A stretch of 64,000 nt of DNA from an uncultured Luminiphilus sp. (GTDB lineage: Bacteria > Pseudomonadota > Gammaproteobacteria > Pseudomonadales > Halieaceae). The position numbers were made by a program, and so were the translations under genes. Positions 8,476-18,023 of the stretch are shown here, piece by piece (the first letter of the stretch is position 1; each line of letters starts with the position of its first letter). Below the pieces are notes generated by a model. It was not told the DNA's origin. It searched no databases and was given only the letters and a program-made list of their open reading frames with translations. The stretch lies in NCBI GenBank assembly GCA_943840615.1, contig CALSVI010000014.1, positions 21,042 through 85,041 of the forward strand. Reading direction: 5' to 3'.

Positions 8476-9810
8476 TCAGGCGACCACCACATACAGAATA
8501 GCGGCCACCGTAGCCCCCAATAGCGCATAGGGCAACTGGGTCAGGGCATGTTCATGCGTTCGACACCCCGCACCCTGCGCTGAAAGCATGGTCGAGTCTG
8601 AATAAAAGCAGGCGTGGGAGCCAAAACCACTGGCCGAGAACAGCGCCCCCATCACCAGCGGGATACTGACATCAAATGTTTGCGCTAACGGCAAAGCAAT
8701 CGGCATGGTGATCGCGATCACGCCCCAGTTGGAGCCCGTCGTGAAGGCCAACACTGACACCGTTAAGAACACGACAACCGGCAGCAGCGCTGCAGTCATG
8801 AACGGTGACACGGCGTCGATGACATAGGGCGTCAGTCCCAGTCGATCATTGGCTTCAACAAACACAAAGAGTGTCAGTAGCATCGCCAAGACCGGCACCA
8901 TCGACTTAATGCCGTCCATGCAGGTATCCAATAGTTCTCCCAGTGGCATCACCCGCCATAACGCGTAATACACTAGCGTGATCAGGATGCCCGCGATCAC
9001 GCCCCGCAACAGGTCAATACTCGGAAAGACGGTAAAAAACACCATCGCGATCATGGGAAAGAAAAATACGCTCATCCCGCCACGCGCTGTCTCTTCAACC
9101 GCCAGCGCATCGTCTTCAAAGACACCCAGATCACCCGTCGTCTCTGCCCGCTCCTCTGCGCGGCGCATCGCGCCCACCAGTGGAATGACGCCCGTGGCCA
9201 CCAGCGGCACGATCAGGATTGCCGCCATGGGGTAAAACAAATAGGGGATAGACTCGATAAAGAACGAAAGGCCCTGCCCCTCGGGCGCCGCGCCATTTTG
9301 TTCCAGCAGACTCGCAAAGTAAGCACCCCAGCTCGACAGGGGAATCAGCAGACACAGCGGCGCCGCCGTCGAATCCACCACGTAGGCCAGCATGGCGCGA
9401 GAGGTACGAAAGCGGTCTGTTACCGCCTTCATGGTCGCGCCCACGGTCAATGAGTTCAGATAATCATCCAGAAAGATCACCAATCCAAGACCCCAGGTAG
9501 CGAGGAGCCCACCTCGCTTGGTCTCGATACGGCGCATTAATGCCCTGCCAAAAGCATGGGAGCCTCCTCCCTTGACGAGCAGCCCAATAAAACCGCCGTA
9601 CAAACCGCACACGAGCAAAACCCAGGCCACATCCTCGCTCATCAACGTAGCCAGCGTGACTTGCGCCATCGCATCTAGAAAGCCGGCTCCCTCCATGATA
9701 AAAAAAGCGAATAATGCGCCCGCCAGCACCGACTCAAGCGTGCGGCGGCTCCAGATTGCCAACGCCAAAACCAACAGCGTGGGGAGTAGTGTGACGAAAC
9801 CGTAATCCAT
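8476..9810 (-). CDS. NhaC-family Na+/H+ antiporter
   Basis: Polytopic inner-membrane transporter of 444 residues with about 11-12 hydrophobic segments. The motif GLVIFLDDYLNSLTVGATM near residue 110 and SNWGVIAITMPIALPLA near 365 are typical of the NhaC/ArsB-like ion transporter families, which exchange cytoplasmic Na+ for protons. C-terminal GFGSHACFYSDSTMLSA also fits. A hydrophilic acidic loop lies around residues 215-245. It heads a minus-strand gene run with the Coq4-like gene 57 bases downstream. A marine habitat would make a sodium antiporter unsurprising. Some family members carry dicarboxylates or malate, so exact ion specificity is open. Confidence 0.85.
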   Translation of the reverse strand: MDYGFVTLLPTLLVLALAIWSRRTLESVLAGALFAFFIMEGAGFLDAMAQVTLATLMSEDVAWVLLVCGLYGGFIGLLVKGGGSHAFGRALMRRIETKRGGLLATWGLGLVIFLDDYLNSLTVGATMKAVTDRFRTSRAMLAYVVDSTAAPLCLLIPLSSWGAYFASLLEQNGAAPEGQGLSFFIESIPYLFYPMAAILIVPLVATGVIPLVGAMRRAEERAETTGDLGVFEDDALAVEETARGGMSVFFFPMIAMVFFTVFPSIDLLRGVIAGILITLVYYALWRVMPLGELLDTCMDGIKSMVPVLAMLLTLFVFVEANDRLGLTPYVIDAVSPFMTAALLPVVVFLTVSVLAFTTGSNWGVIAITMPIALPLAQTFDVSIPLVMGALFSASGFGSHACFYSDSTMLSAQGAGCRTHEHALTQLPYALLGATVAAILYVVVA

Positions 9811-9982
9811 CGTGCGGCGGACCTCTTTCCACTCATCGAGGGGGCGCCCTCGGACTCAAAAAAATGCCTCAAAAGCCGCGCTCAGAGGCCCAGGTTGTGG
9901 GGTTTTTACGCTTGGAGGTGTCACCGGCGGGCGTGTAAGGTGTGACGTTCCGTTGACTAGAATACGCGAAGTCGAGTTTGTC

Positions 9983-11638
9983 GTGCCACTTTCCACGCTT
10001 TTAGAGAATATTGCGTCTGCCGAACAAGGCCCCAAGACCTGTGCGGTATTCGACTTTGACGGGACCATCATCTCGGGCTACTCGGCGACTGCTTTTTTAA
10101 AAGATCAAATTGCCCGAGGCGAAATTTCTCCGGCTGACCTGGTCCAACTGACGCAGGCCGCGACGCGCTTTGGGTTAGGATCACTGGGCTTCTCCGCACT
10201 CATGACCGTTCACGCCCAATATTTGGCCGGACGTTCCGAGTCCGAATACATTGCCAACAGCGAGCGTCTGTTCCGCAGGGCCATCGCCAAACTGATTTAT
10301 CCCGAGGCGCGGCAACTCATTGAGGCACACCGGGCGGCGGGTCATAGTATTGCCATCATCAGCTCAGCCACGCCGTATCAAGTGATGCCCGCAGCAAAAG
10401 ATCTTGGGATTGAAGACGTCTACGCCACGGATCTTGAGGTCGTCGATGGGCAATTTACCGGGGGCGTGATCAAGCCGACTTGCTTTGGTGTCGGCAAGGT
10501 CGACGCAGCGCAACGGTTTGCAGAAAAACAAGACAGCAGCCTGGGAAATTGTTTTTTCTATAGCGACAGCACAGACGATATCGAGCTGTTAGAGGCGGCG
10601 AGCCGACCCGTGGTACTGAACGGCAGTCGCGAACTTCGTGTGATCGCGCGTGAAAAAGGCTGGTCAATCGCCGATTTCTCGAGCCGCGGTAACGCGTCGA
10701 CCAGTCAGGTCGTTCGCTCTCTGGCCGCCACCGGCTCTCTGGTGGGAAGTTTTATAATGGGTTTACCACTGTATGCCTTAAGCGGGTCCTCCCGGGACTC
10801 CGTCAACTTTTCAATTTCGTTATTTGCCGATACCGCCAGTGCTTTGATCGGTCTTGATCTGGATGTCAGAGGGCGCGAGCACCTTTGGAAACGCCGCCCC
10901 GCTATTTTTATGTTCAATCATCAAAGCAACGCGGACATGCTAATTATGGCCAGCCTGGTGAGACGGGACATCGTTGGCGTGGGAAAACGCGAGCTCAAGA
11001 ATTTGCCTGTCATTGGCCCCCTCATGGGCGCTTCCGGCGTTGTCTTTATTGACCGCAGTGATCGCAAAGCAGCGATTGAGACGATGAAACCACTCGTGCA
11101 TGCGATGCAGGAAGAGGGGAAAAGTCTTGTGATTGCTCCCGAGGGAACGCGTGCTCCCACTCGCAAGTTAGGCGCCTTCAAAAAAGGCGGCTTTCACGTT
11201 GCCATTCAGTCGGGCATCCCGATTGTGCCGGTGGTCATTCACAACTCCGGCGATATCTCGCCAAAAGGGGACCGGATCTTTCGCAGTGGCACAGTGCAGG
11301 TAGACGTCTTGCCGGCCATGGACACCACCAGCTGGTCTATCGAGACCATCGACGAACACATTGCAGCAGTGCGCAATCTATTTCTGCACACCCTAGGGCA
11401 ACCCGAGCTCACCGTGGCAGAGACAACCGCATTGCGGCGCGACACCCCAGATGATCTTAAACCCGAGGTCCGTGGGCAACGCAAAAACGCTGCTCAGCCG
11501 CAATCGGCTGCGGAATCCTCAGAAAATCGCGCCAATCTGCGCGGGCGTGCTCGCGGCCGGCGCGCCAACGCTAAGCGTGCGCCGTCGACTAATCCACAAA
11601 ATGGTGTCGACCACGAGGCTCCGGCCACGAGGCACTGA
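9983..11638 (+). CDS. Fusion of HAD-IB phosphatase and 1-acylglycerol-3-phosphate acyltransferase (PlsC)
   Basis: Two-domain enzyme of about 551 residues. Residues 15-235 are a HAD-IB hydrolase of the SerB type: nucleophile segment VFDFDGT (Asp24, Asp26), a helical cap, and FFYSDSTDDIELL with the metal aspartates. Residues 285-440 are an LPLAT acyltransferase: NHQSNAD gives HX4D (His313, Asp318), followed by PEGTRAP. The last 80 residues are Arg/Ala/Asn-rich and likely disordered. The acyltransferase acylates lysophosphatidate at sn-2; the HAD substrate is unknown. The same fusion is known from mycobacterial PlsC next to PlsB2. GTG at 9983 is preferred because the frame upstream of it (to 9812) has no recognisable homology, but an earlier start cannot be excluded. 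First gene of the phospholipid operon. Confidence 0.85.
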   Translation: MPLSTLLENIASAEQGPKTCAVFDFDGTIISGYSATAFLKDQIARGEISPADLVQLTQAATRFGLGSLGFSALMTVHAQYLAGRSESEYIANSERLFRRAIAKLIYPEARQLIEAHRAAGHSIAIISSATPYQVMPAAKDLGIEDVYATDLEVVDGQFTGGVIKPTCFGVGKVDAAQRFAEKQDSSLGNCFFYSDSTDDIELLEAASRPVVLNGSRELRVIAREKGWSIADFSSRGNASTSQVVRSLAATGSLVGSFIMGLPLYALSGSSRDSVNFSISLFADTASALIGLDLDVRGREHLWKRRPAIFMFNHQSNADMLIMASLVRRDIVGVGKRELKNLPVIGPLMGASGVVFIDRSDRKAAIETMKPLVHAMQEEGKSLVIAPEGTRAPTRKLGAFKKGGFHVAIQSGIPIVPVVIHNSGDISPKGDRIFRSGTVQVDVLPAMDTTSWSIETIDEHIAAVRNLFLHTLGQPELTVAETTALRRDTPDDLKPEVRGQRKNAAQPQSAAESSENRANLRGRARGRRANAKRAPSTNPQNGVDHEAPATRH

Positions 11639-13996
11639 GTGGAGATAGCTGCCTCGTTGCAGGCTCAGCTCGTCAACAACCCCTGGCCACATAACGCTGC
11701 CAAGGTCATTTTTTTGCTCGATACCGCGCAACGCTTCGAGCGACAATTGCTCCAACAGTGGATTGCGCAGCACAACGACCACAACGTTGACAACGCTATC
11801 GTGACGCTCGACCTACGAGATGACCGTAAGACCCCCAACGTTGAGACACTGACTCAAGCACTAGAGCTGCACCCGCAGTCAATCGTGGCGCCGCTCCGAA
11901 TATCCTGGCTTCAAGCCGAGCGGGCGCCTGACGCCGGGCCGCGACTGCGTGACGTATTACGTGGCAAGGAGCGCAGACCACCGGGCTGGCTCGCTGATCG
12001 CGTGGCTCGCCTGAATCCTGAGCGCCTCCATCTCACCATCGGAGAGCCCGGATCGACCGCGGAGCTTGCTCAGCGTTTTGTAAACAAAACCGGGCTCTCC
12101 CCTTTGGCTCAACCCGAAGACTTTGCGGTCTTTGTAGTACGGCAGGCGGCGGTGGTGCTCGATATTGCCGAACGCCAACTGATCGGCGGTCGCTATAAAG
12201 TGCCGCGCTACGTGCGCCAAAGCATTCGCAGCAATCGCACTTTCAAGGCGGGTCTGCTGGCCATCGCGAACGATACCGAGCAACCCTCCAAAGCCGTCAG
12301 GGCAGAAGCCGGCGAGTACCTGCGGGAAATGATCTCGATTCCCACACGTTTTTGGCTCGATGTGTGGGCCAAGCTCTGCGCGATCTGCTTGGGGCTCGGA
12401 TACGACAAAGCGCTGGAGTATGACCCCGCCGACGTAGAGCGCATTCGCGGTATTGTTCGCCAGTATCCGTCAGCGTTGCTGTGGACACACAAAACGTATA
12501 TCGATGGCTTCGTAGTGCCGAAGATTCTTTTCGACAATGACTTTCCAATGCCGCATTTTTTTGGCGGCGCCAATTTAAATATTCCGATTCTTGGGTTCTT
12601 CCTGAGGCGAGCAGGCGGTATTTTTATCCGCCGCAGTTTTCAAGATAACGAGGTGTATAAACTGAGCCTCAAGCAGTACATCGGTTATCTGATGGAGAAA
12701 CGTTTTCCGATGACGTGGTCCTTTGAAGGTACGCGCTCGCGGCTGGGCAAACTCATGCCCCCGAAGTATGGATTACTGAAGTACGTCCTGGAGGGCGCCC
12801 ACCACGCCGACTCGAGAGACATTCATATCATTCCCGTCTCCGTTTCCTACGACTTGGTGCGCGATGCGGAGGAGTACGCCCGGGAACAGTCAGGGATGCC
12901 AAAAGCGCCTGAATCCGTGGGCTGGATGGTGCGCTATCTCAAGAGTCTTGCTCGCCCGATGGGCCGGATACACGTCGATTTTGGTGAGCCGGTGCGACTC
13001 GCTTCAGCACCAGATCCGGACGATGAACTGGCGATTTCAAAAATTGCGTTCCAGGTGGCGGTAGAGGCAAATCGTGTCACCCCGGCGACTTTCCCAGCGG
13101 TGGTATCGACTGCCTTGTTGGGTGCATTTCCGCGGGCCTTAACCGAACCGGAAATTATTCGGGAAGTGTCGGTGATAACCGAGTGGGCGACGACGAGAGA
13201 GGTCAGATTATCTCCGGACTTCAATCTGAACTTTGCAGAAGATATGGCCGGCTTACTGGAGAACATGATCAAGGAGGGCATCATCACCCGCTTCGAGGGC
13301 GGCCCTGAGACAGTGTATGGAATCGCCGAGGGGCAAGCGCCGATTGCCAGTTTCTATCGCAATACTATTGTTCACTTTTTTCTGACCCGCGCCGTCGCAG
13401 AGTTAGCGCTACTGTCGGTCAGTGAGCGCACCGATGAGGGCGACACTCTGGAGCAGTTCTGGGGCGAGGTTCGGGAACTTCGCGACCTGTTCAAGTTTGA
13501 ATTCTTCTACCCCGATACACAGATATTCGAGGGCCAGATCGATGCCGAATTGAGCCGCGACGAACCCAATTGGCAAGCGCTACTCGCCGATGGCTCTGAC
13601 AATGCTCGATTAATCATGAATCGCCTATCGCCGAAACTGGGCCACGTAGCCCTGACCATTTTCGCTGAGGCCTATAGCCTCGGCACTGACATTCTGATGC
13701 GCTACCCGAATGAAGAGGCCATGGATGAGGAGGCCTTCATCGACCGGTGCATGAGCTACGGCAAGCAGGCATACTTGCAACGCCGAATCAGTAGCGAGGC
13801 CTCGATTGGAAAGTTGCTCTTTGCCAACGCGTGGAAAATGTTGACGAGTCGTGGGCTGGTCGAGTCTCAGCAGGGTCTAGCCGACCAGGCGGAGGCGCTG
13901 AATCGCCTGATCAGACGGCTCGAGGTTATCAGAGCACTCAGCATCGCCGATCGGGGCGCGAGTACGCTTCGGGATGTTGCCCGTGAAACCCTATAA
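11639..13996 (+). CDS. plsB: Glycerol-3-phosphate acyltransferase PlsB
   Basis: Membrane-associated acyltransferase of 785 residues (E. coli PlsB has 807). It transfers an acyl group to sn-1 of glycerol 3-phosphate, the first committed step of phospholipid synthesis. Motif I is WTHKTYIDG (His284, Asp289; HX4D), and motif III is FEGTRSRLGK. GGIFIRRSF between them is block II, and the IIPVSVSYD strand gives block IV. The start is a GTG directly after the TGA of the HAD-PlsC gene, with no gap, which suggests translational coupling. The gene ends inside the start of gpsA (23-bp overlap). The long N-terminal region (1-230) and C-terminal region (520-785) are characteristic of PlsB rather than PlsC. 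Confidence 0.92.
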   Translation: MEIAASLQAQLVNNPWPHNAAKVIFLLDTAQRFERQLLQQWIAQHNDHNVDNAIVTLDLRDDRKTPNVETLTQALELHPQSIVAPLRISWLQAERAPDAGPRLRDVLRGKERRPPGWLADRVARLNPERLHLTIGEPGSTAELAQRFVNKTGLSPLAQPEDFAVFVVRQAAVVLDIAERQLIGGRYKVPRYVRQSIRSNRTFKAGLLAIANDTEQPSKAVRAEAGEYLREMISIPTRFWLDVWAKLCAICLGLGYDKALEYDPADVERIRGIVRQYPSALLWTHKTYIDGFVVPKILFDNDFPMPHFFGGANLNIPILGFFLRRAGGIFIRRSFQDNEVYKLSLKQYIGYLMEKRFPMTWSFEGTRSRLGKLMPPKYGLLKYVLEGAHHADSRDIHIIPVSVSYDLVRDAEEYAREQSGMPKAPESVGWMVRYLKSLARPMGRIHVDFGEPVRLASAPDPDDELAISKIAFQVAVEANRVTPATFPAVVSTALLGAFPRALTEPEIIREVSVITEWATTREVRLSPDFNLNFAEDMAGLLENMIKEGIITRFEGGPETVYGIAEGQAPIASFYRNTIVHFFLTRAVAELALLSVSERTDEGDTLEQFWGEVRELRDLFKFEFFYPDTQIFEGQIDAELSRDEPNWQALLADGSDNARLIMNRLSPKLGHVALTIFAEAYSLGTDILMRYPNEEAMDEEAFIDRCMSYGKQAYLQRRISSEASIGKLLFANAWKMLTSRGLVESQQGLADQAEALNRLIRRLEVIRALSIADRGASTLRDVARETL

Positions 13997-14987
13997 GATC
14001 GCCGTACTAGGCGGAGGCTCGTGGGGCACCACCACCGCTTCCGTGATCAGCCGTCAATGTCACGCCGTGCTGTGGGCGCGTGATCCGAAAATGGTCGAAG
14101 AGATTAATCAAGCGCACACCAATACCCGCTACTTGGGTGACGCTGCGCTACACCAAAAACTGACCGCGTCAACGGACATTCAAGCCACGGTGCATCAAGC
14201 CGACGCGGTTTTGATCGCCGTGCCGAGCAGCCATTTTCGCGAAGTGCTAGCAAGCACGCTTCCTGATTTACCCCAGGGCATACCCGTTATCAGCTTAAGC
14301 AAAGGGCTCGAAAAGGGTAGCCGGATGCGGATGACTGAAATCATTCGCGACGTGGCGCCCGGGCGTATCCCGGGGGTCCTGACGGGTCCCAATCTCGCTC
14401 GCGAAATTGTCGCCGGGCAGGCCGCGGCCAGTGTTTTGGCGCTTGAGGAGCACAAGGCCGCGCTCGCGCTGCAACCTGTGCTGAATAGCGGCCTTTTCCG
14501 GGTCTACACCAATCAGGACGTGATTGGTTGCGAGCTTGGGGGCGTTCTGAAAAACATCATCGCCATTGCAGTCGGCATGGGTGACGGCTTGGGAGCGGGC
14601 GATAATACCCGTGCCGCACTGATTACCCGCGGGCTGGCCGAAATGAGCCGACTGGGCGTTGCTCTAGGGGGTAAGGTCGAGACATTCTCGGGTCTCGCGG
14701 GCATGGGGGACATGATCGCCACCTGCACCAGCCCACAAAGTCGGAACCGGCATGTGGGTATGGAGCTGGCGAAAGGCCTTTCTATCGAGCACATCATCGA
14801 CCGCATGCATATGGTCGCAGAGGGTGTGAAAAGCGCGCCAACGGTAATCGAGCTGGCCAACGAAAAGAATATCAGCTTGCCGATCAGTGAGGACGTCTAC
14901 CGCGTGATCACCGGAGAATCGAATGCCCGCGGGGTATATCGCGGCTTGCTCCGTGTCACGGCGGGCGCGGAGTCGGAGCCCGGCTGA
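13974..14987 (+). CDS. gpsA: NAD(P)-dependent glycerol-3-phosphate dehydrogenase GpsA
   Basis: Cytoplasmic enzyme of 337 residues that reduces dihydroxyacetone phosphate to sn-glycerol 3-phosphate. The Rossmann loop is VLGGGSWGTT near residue 11. GPNLAREI, the catalytic-lysine segment GGVLKNIIAIAVGMGDGLGAGDNT, and the signature GLAGMGDMIATCTSPQSRN are all intact. The ATG lies 23 bases inside the end of plsB in another frame, so translation is probably coupled. With PlsB and PlsC upstream this operon supplies glycerol 3-phosphate and carries it to phosphatidic acid. A strong hairpin follows the stop at once. Confidence 0.95.
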   Translation: MLPVKPYKIAVLGGGSWGTTTASVISRQCHAVLWARDPKMVEEINQAHTNTRYLGDAALHQKLTASTDIQATVHQADAVLIAVPSSHFREVLASTLPDLPQGIPVISLSKGLEKGSRMRMTEIIRDVAPGRIPGVLTGPNLAREIVAGQAAASVLALEEHKAALALQPVLNSGLFRVYTNQDVIGCELGGVLKNIIAIAVGMGDGLGAGDNTRAALITRGLAEMSRLGVALGGKVETFSGLAGMGDMIATCTSPQSRNRHVGMELAKGLSIEHIIDRMHMVAEGVKSAPTVIELANEKNISLPISEDVYRVITGESNARGVYRGLLRVTAGAESEPG

Positions 14988-15014
14988 AGCTTGTGTGACG
15001 CACTCACACAAGCT
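14988..15014 (+). terminator. Hairpin directly after gpsA
   Basis: AGCTTGTGTGA and TCACACAAGCT form a perfect 11-bp stem with a five-base loop, beginning on the first base after the gpsA stop codon. There is no T-tract behind it, so it may block 3' exonucleases or act with Rho rather than as a classical intrinsic terminator. Confidence 0.6.
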
Positions 15015-15092
15015 GATTGTGAGAAATGCCATGGCGGGGAGGGCCGGTTTTGACTAGTCTTTTTTTGGTTGAGAAGACAAAAGGTTCCGGTT

Positions 15093-15929
15093 ATGTATGA
15101 GTCTGGAGTACGACGGTTTCTGCAGCGCCTGACGACTGCCTTAGTGCTGGTCGCCATCACCGGATGTGCAACCAGCCCGACCGGTCGGAGCCAGTTCATT
15201 TTAATTTCTCCGGACGCGGCAATCATCGAGTCTGAGGCGGCGTATTTGGATACCGTGCGGCAGCTCGATGATGAAGACAAGCTGGTAAACGATCCATTGA
15301 CCGTAGCGCGAGTGGCCAGAATCACCGGTCGGCTTGTGTCCGCGGCGATTACCGAGTTTCCGGAGAGTGCAGACTGGAAGTGGAGCGTCGCCATTGTGGA
15401 TGACCCGGAAACGGTCAATGCCTGGTGCATGGCAGGCGGTCGCATGGCCGTCTACACAGGGTTATTCGATCAGCTCGAGCTGACCGACGACGAATTTGCC
15501 CAAATTATGGGCCATGAAATTTCTCATGCGCTTGCCAACCACACGGCCGAGCGGATGTCTCGCGCCATGGCGACTACGCTGGGTATTGCTGTGATCGGTG
15601 CCGCCTCGGATAACAGTGGCGCTGCCATGGCAGGCACGGCCCTCGTCGCCAACTTAGCGCTGACGCTGCCTAACAGTCGTGAAGCCGAAAACGAGGCCGA
15701 TATCATGGGCATGGTGCTGGCAACCGAGGCGGGCTTTGATCCCGAGGCCGCGGTAACGCTGTGGCAGAAAATGGGGGATCTCAATGACGAGCGACCCGCC
15801 GAGTTTTTAAGCACACACCCGGCACCGGAAAATCGGCAGGCGGCGCTCAACGGCATGATTCCGGAGATGCTGAAAGTGAACCCGAGCCGCACTAAGTCAC
15901 CCATTCATCCGGTGACCGTGGTGCGGTAA
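15093..15929 (+). CDS. M48-family zinc metalloprotease lipoprotein
   Basis: Predicted outer- or inner-membrane-anchored periplasmic protease of 278 residues. The N-terminus is a lipoprotein signal peptide with lipobox AITGC (Cys25). The zinc site is HEISH (His141, Glu142, His145) with the third ligand in ENEADIMG about 55 residues later. This is the layout of LoiP/BepA-type M48 proteases that handle misfolded outer-membrane proteins, but the TPR domain of BepA is missing, so it is closer to LoiP/YggG-like proteins. ATG at 15093 is chosen because AAAAGG lies about ten bases upstream and the signal peptide then has normal length. It is convergent with the BCCT gene, nine bases apart. Confidence 0.85.
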   Translation: MYESGVRRFLQRLTTALVLVAITGCATSPTGRSQFILISPDAAIIESEAAYLDTVRQLDDEDKLVNDPLTVARVARITGRLVSAAITEFPESADWKWSVAIVDDPETVNAWCMAGGRMAVYTGLFDQLELTDDEFAQIMGHEISHALANHTAERMSRAMATTLGIAVIGAASDNSGAAMAGTALVANLALTLPNSREAENEADIMGMVLATEAGFDPEAAVTLWQKMGDLNDERPAEFLSTHPAPENRQAALNGMIPEMLKVNPSRTKSPIHPVTVVR

Positions 15930-15938
15930 TGCCCCCCG

Positions 15939-17918
15939 CTAGTCGCGCACGGTATGCAAAAAATGCAGGTGGTCCTCGTACTGGCTAAGAATGTCAACGA
16001 TGACCTGCTCTTCAGACCACCCCATAACATCGTAATCCTGCCCACCTTCCGCAAGGTGCACTTCAGCGCGGGAAAAGCTGCCTGCAGACTCAGCATCCGA
16101 GCGTTCTTTTTTGGCGATCGATTCATCGGGTAAAGAGTGACTCCGCTCGCAGACGGCATATACAAAATCGACTTCATCTCCGTGATAAACCTCAAGCCGA
16201 GCACCCTGATCGGTATCGTTTGACACCACGGCATCAACACCATGGCCTGACAACTCGGAGACAAAGGTTTGCATGGCCGGCAACACGGTGTTTTTCTGAA
16301 ACGCACGCACCGCCGAGTCAGCCGGGTATTCAAAGAGATTATTCAGGCGGGCTCTCCATTCCTGAGCCTGCGCCGCTGGCGGCGGCGGGGTCGATACCGC
16401 CTGGCGTTTTGCGCCATCAACGGAGATCGCCTTTGCAAACCCCCAAAAAGCACCCAGCAACGCGATTGAAAAAGGCAGCGCACTGGCGATCGTTGCGGCT
16501 TGAAGCGCTTGTAAACCGCCTCCCAAAAGCAGCACCGAAGCGGTCACTGCGATGACCAGCGTCCAGATAGAACGCTGTAAGGCGGGCGTGTCGTCACGGC
16601 CCCGCGCACTCAACATATTGAGCACCATCGCGCCGCTGTCTGCAGAGGTCACGAAGAAAATGACGATCATGCCGAGACAGATCATGCTCAGAAGCTCTGT
16701 CGCCGGTAAAAACTCCAAAAACCGGAACAACCCCACGGCCGGATTATCAAGGATCGCCTCGCCCAGTTCCGAAACCCCTTGATTCAGAATCAGCTCAATG
16801 CCGCTTCCGCCCAACACTCCCAACCACAGACAAACAAACAGCGTCGGTACGACAGTTACGCCAATTAAAAACTCTCTGATGGTCCGGCCTCTGGAAATTC
16901 GGGCAACAAAAATTCCGACAAAGGGTGTCCAGCTGATCCACCAGCCCCAATAGAAAATCGTCCAGCTTCCCAACCAGTCATTGGGCGCATAAACGTAGAG
17001 ATCAAAAGTTCTTGGGACGACGCTCGCGATGTAGCCGCCAAAATTCTGCAACGTTCCCGATAGCAAAAGGGCTGTTGGCCCGGCCAACAGGATCAGCAGC
17101 AATAGTGACACTGCCAACACCGTATTGATTTCAGAAAGCCGCTTAATACCCGAATCGAGGCCCATAATGACCGAGACAGTCGCGACCGCCATGGTGGCAA
17201 AGATCAATATCACTTGTATCCATACTTCGATGGCGACACCAAACAGGTAATTGAGCCCCGTGTTGATCTGCAAAACACCCAGGCCCAAGCTCACCGAGAT
17301 ACCACAGGTCGTGCAAATGACTGCGAAGACATCCACAGACGCACCAAGAGGCCCGTGGATACGATCACCGATGAGGGGATAAAAGGCTGAGCGCAACGTG
17401 AGCGGTAAATCATGGCGATAAGAGAAATACGCCAACACCATCGCCACTGCAGCGTAGGTTGCCCAGGCGTTAAAGCCCCAATGCAAATAGGTCAGCTGCA
17501 GGCCATCTGCCGCAGCGGCCATGTCGCCACCCTCGCCTACAGGCGGAGCCAAAAAATGCATTACCGGCTCGGCAACGCCGTAAAACAAGAGCCCGACTCC
17601 CACTCCCGCGGCGAATAGCATGGAAAACCATGACAAAAAGCCGTAATCCGGCTCCGAATGATCGGGACCTAACTTGATGTCGCCGTAGCGTGACACCGCC
17701 AAAACCAGCACCATCACGGCGATCACAGCGATCACCAGCACGTAGAACCAGCTGGCTGATCTGACAATAGCGGCCTGCAAGGCGGCAAAAGTGGCAGCGC
17801 CATCGCCGGGCATCGCAACGACCGCAGTGACGCCTACGGCCAATAAAGTGAGGGCTGGATAAAATACAGCGGGATCGATCGAAAATTCTCGGCGCGGGGA
17901 GGTCGACATAAGGCTCAT
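15939..17918 (-). CDS. BCCT-family choline/betaine transporter
   Basis: Inner-membrane secondary transporter of 659 residues with 12 predicted membrane segments in the first 500 residues and a hydrophilic C-terminal tail of about 150 residues. Family motifs include AAGVGVGLLFYGVAEP in segment 3 and the aromatic box segment FYWGWWISWTPFVGIFVARIS in segment 8. The long cytoplasmic tail resembles BetT, where it senses osmotic stress; substrates of the family are choline, betaine, carnitine and DMSP-like compounds. A second in-frame ATG lies three codons downstream (17909). It is divergent from TonB receptor 1 with a 197-bp gap containing two dyads. Confidence 0.88.
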   Translation of the reverse strand: MSLMSTSPRREFSIDPAVFYPALTLLAVGVTAVVAMPGDGAATFAALQAAIVRSASWFYVLVIAVIAVMVLVLAVSRYGDIKLGPDHSEPDYGFLSWFSMLFAAGVGVGLLFYGVAEPVMHFLAPPVGEGGDMAAAADGLQLTYLHWGFNAWATYAAVAMVLAYFSYRHDLPLTLRSAFYPLIGDRIHGPLGASVDVFAVICTTCGISVSLGLGVLQINTGLNYLFGVAIEVWIQVILIFATMAVATVSVIMGLDSGIKRLSEINTVLAVSLLLLILLAGPTALLLSGTLQNFGGYIASVVPRTFDLYVYAPNDWLGSWTIFYWGWWISWTPFVGIFVARISRGRTIREFLIGVTVVPTLFVCLWLGVLGGSGIELILNQGVSELGEAILDNPAVGLFRFLEFLPATELLSMICLGMIVIFFVTSADSGAMVLNMLSARGRDDTPALQRSIWTLVIAVTASVLLLGGGLQALQAATIASALPFSIALLGAFWGFAKAISVDGAKRQAVSTPPPPAAQAQEWRARLNNLFEYPADSAVRAFQKNTVLPAMQTFVSELSGHGVDAVVSNDTDQGARLEVYHGDEVDFVYAVCERSHSLPDESIAKKERSDAESAGSFSRAEVHLAEGGQDYDVMGWSEEQVIVDILSQYEDHLHFLHTVRD

Positions 17919-18004
17919 TATCGGGTTGTCTCGGGGGAGTTTACCCGATAAGCCCTTTCATGCTCGGTTAAGCGCTGCTATCCACCCCAAAAAGGGGGCC
18001 AAAA

Positions 18005-18023
18005 GGCTTGTTTCGAACAAGCC
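18005..18023. promoter_or_regulatory. Inverted repeat in the betT-like / TonB receptor 1 intergenic region
   Basis: GGCTTGTT-TCG-AACAAGCC is a perfect 8-bp dyad with a three-base centre, 93 bp before the receptor ATG and 87 bp before the transporter start. A second small dyad, CCCC-AAAAA-GGGG, lies at about 17985-17997. Either may be an operator for one or both divergent genes; a transcript hairpin is the alternative. No clear -35/-10 pair was identified. Confidence 0.4.
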
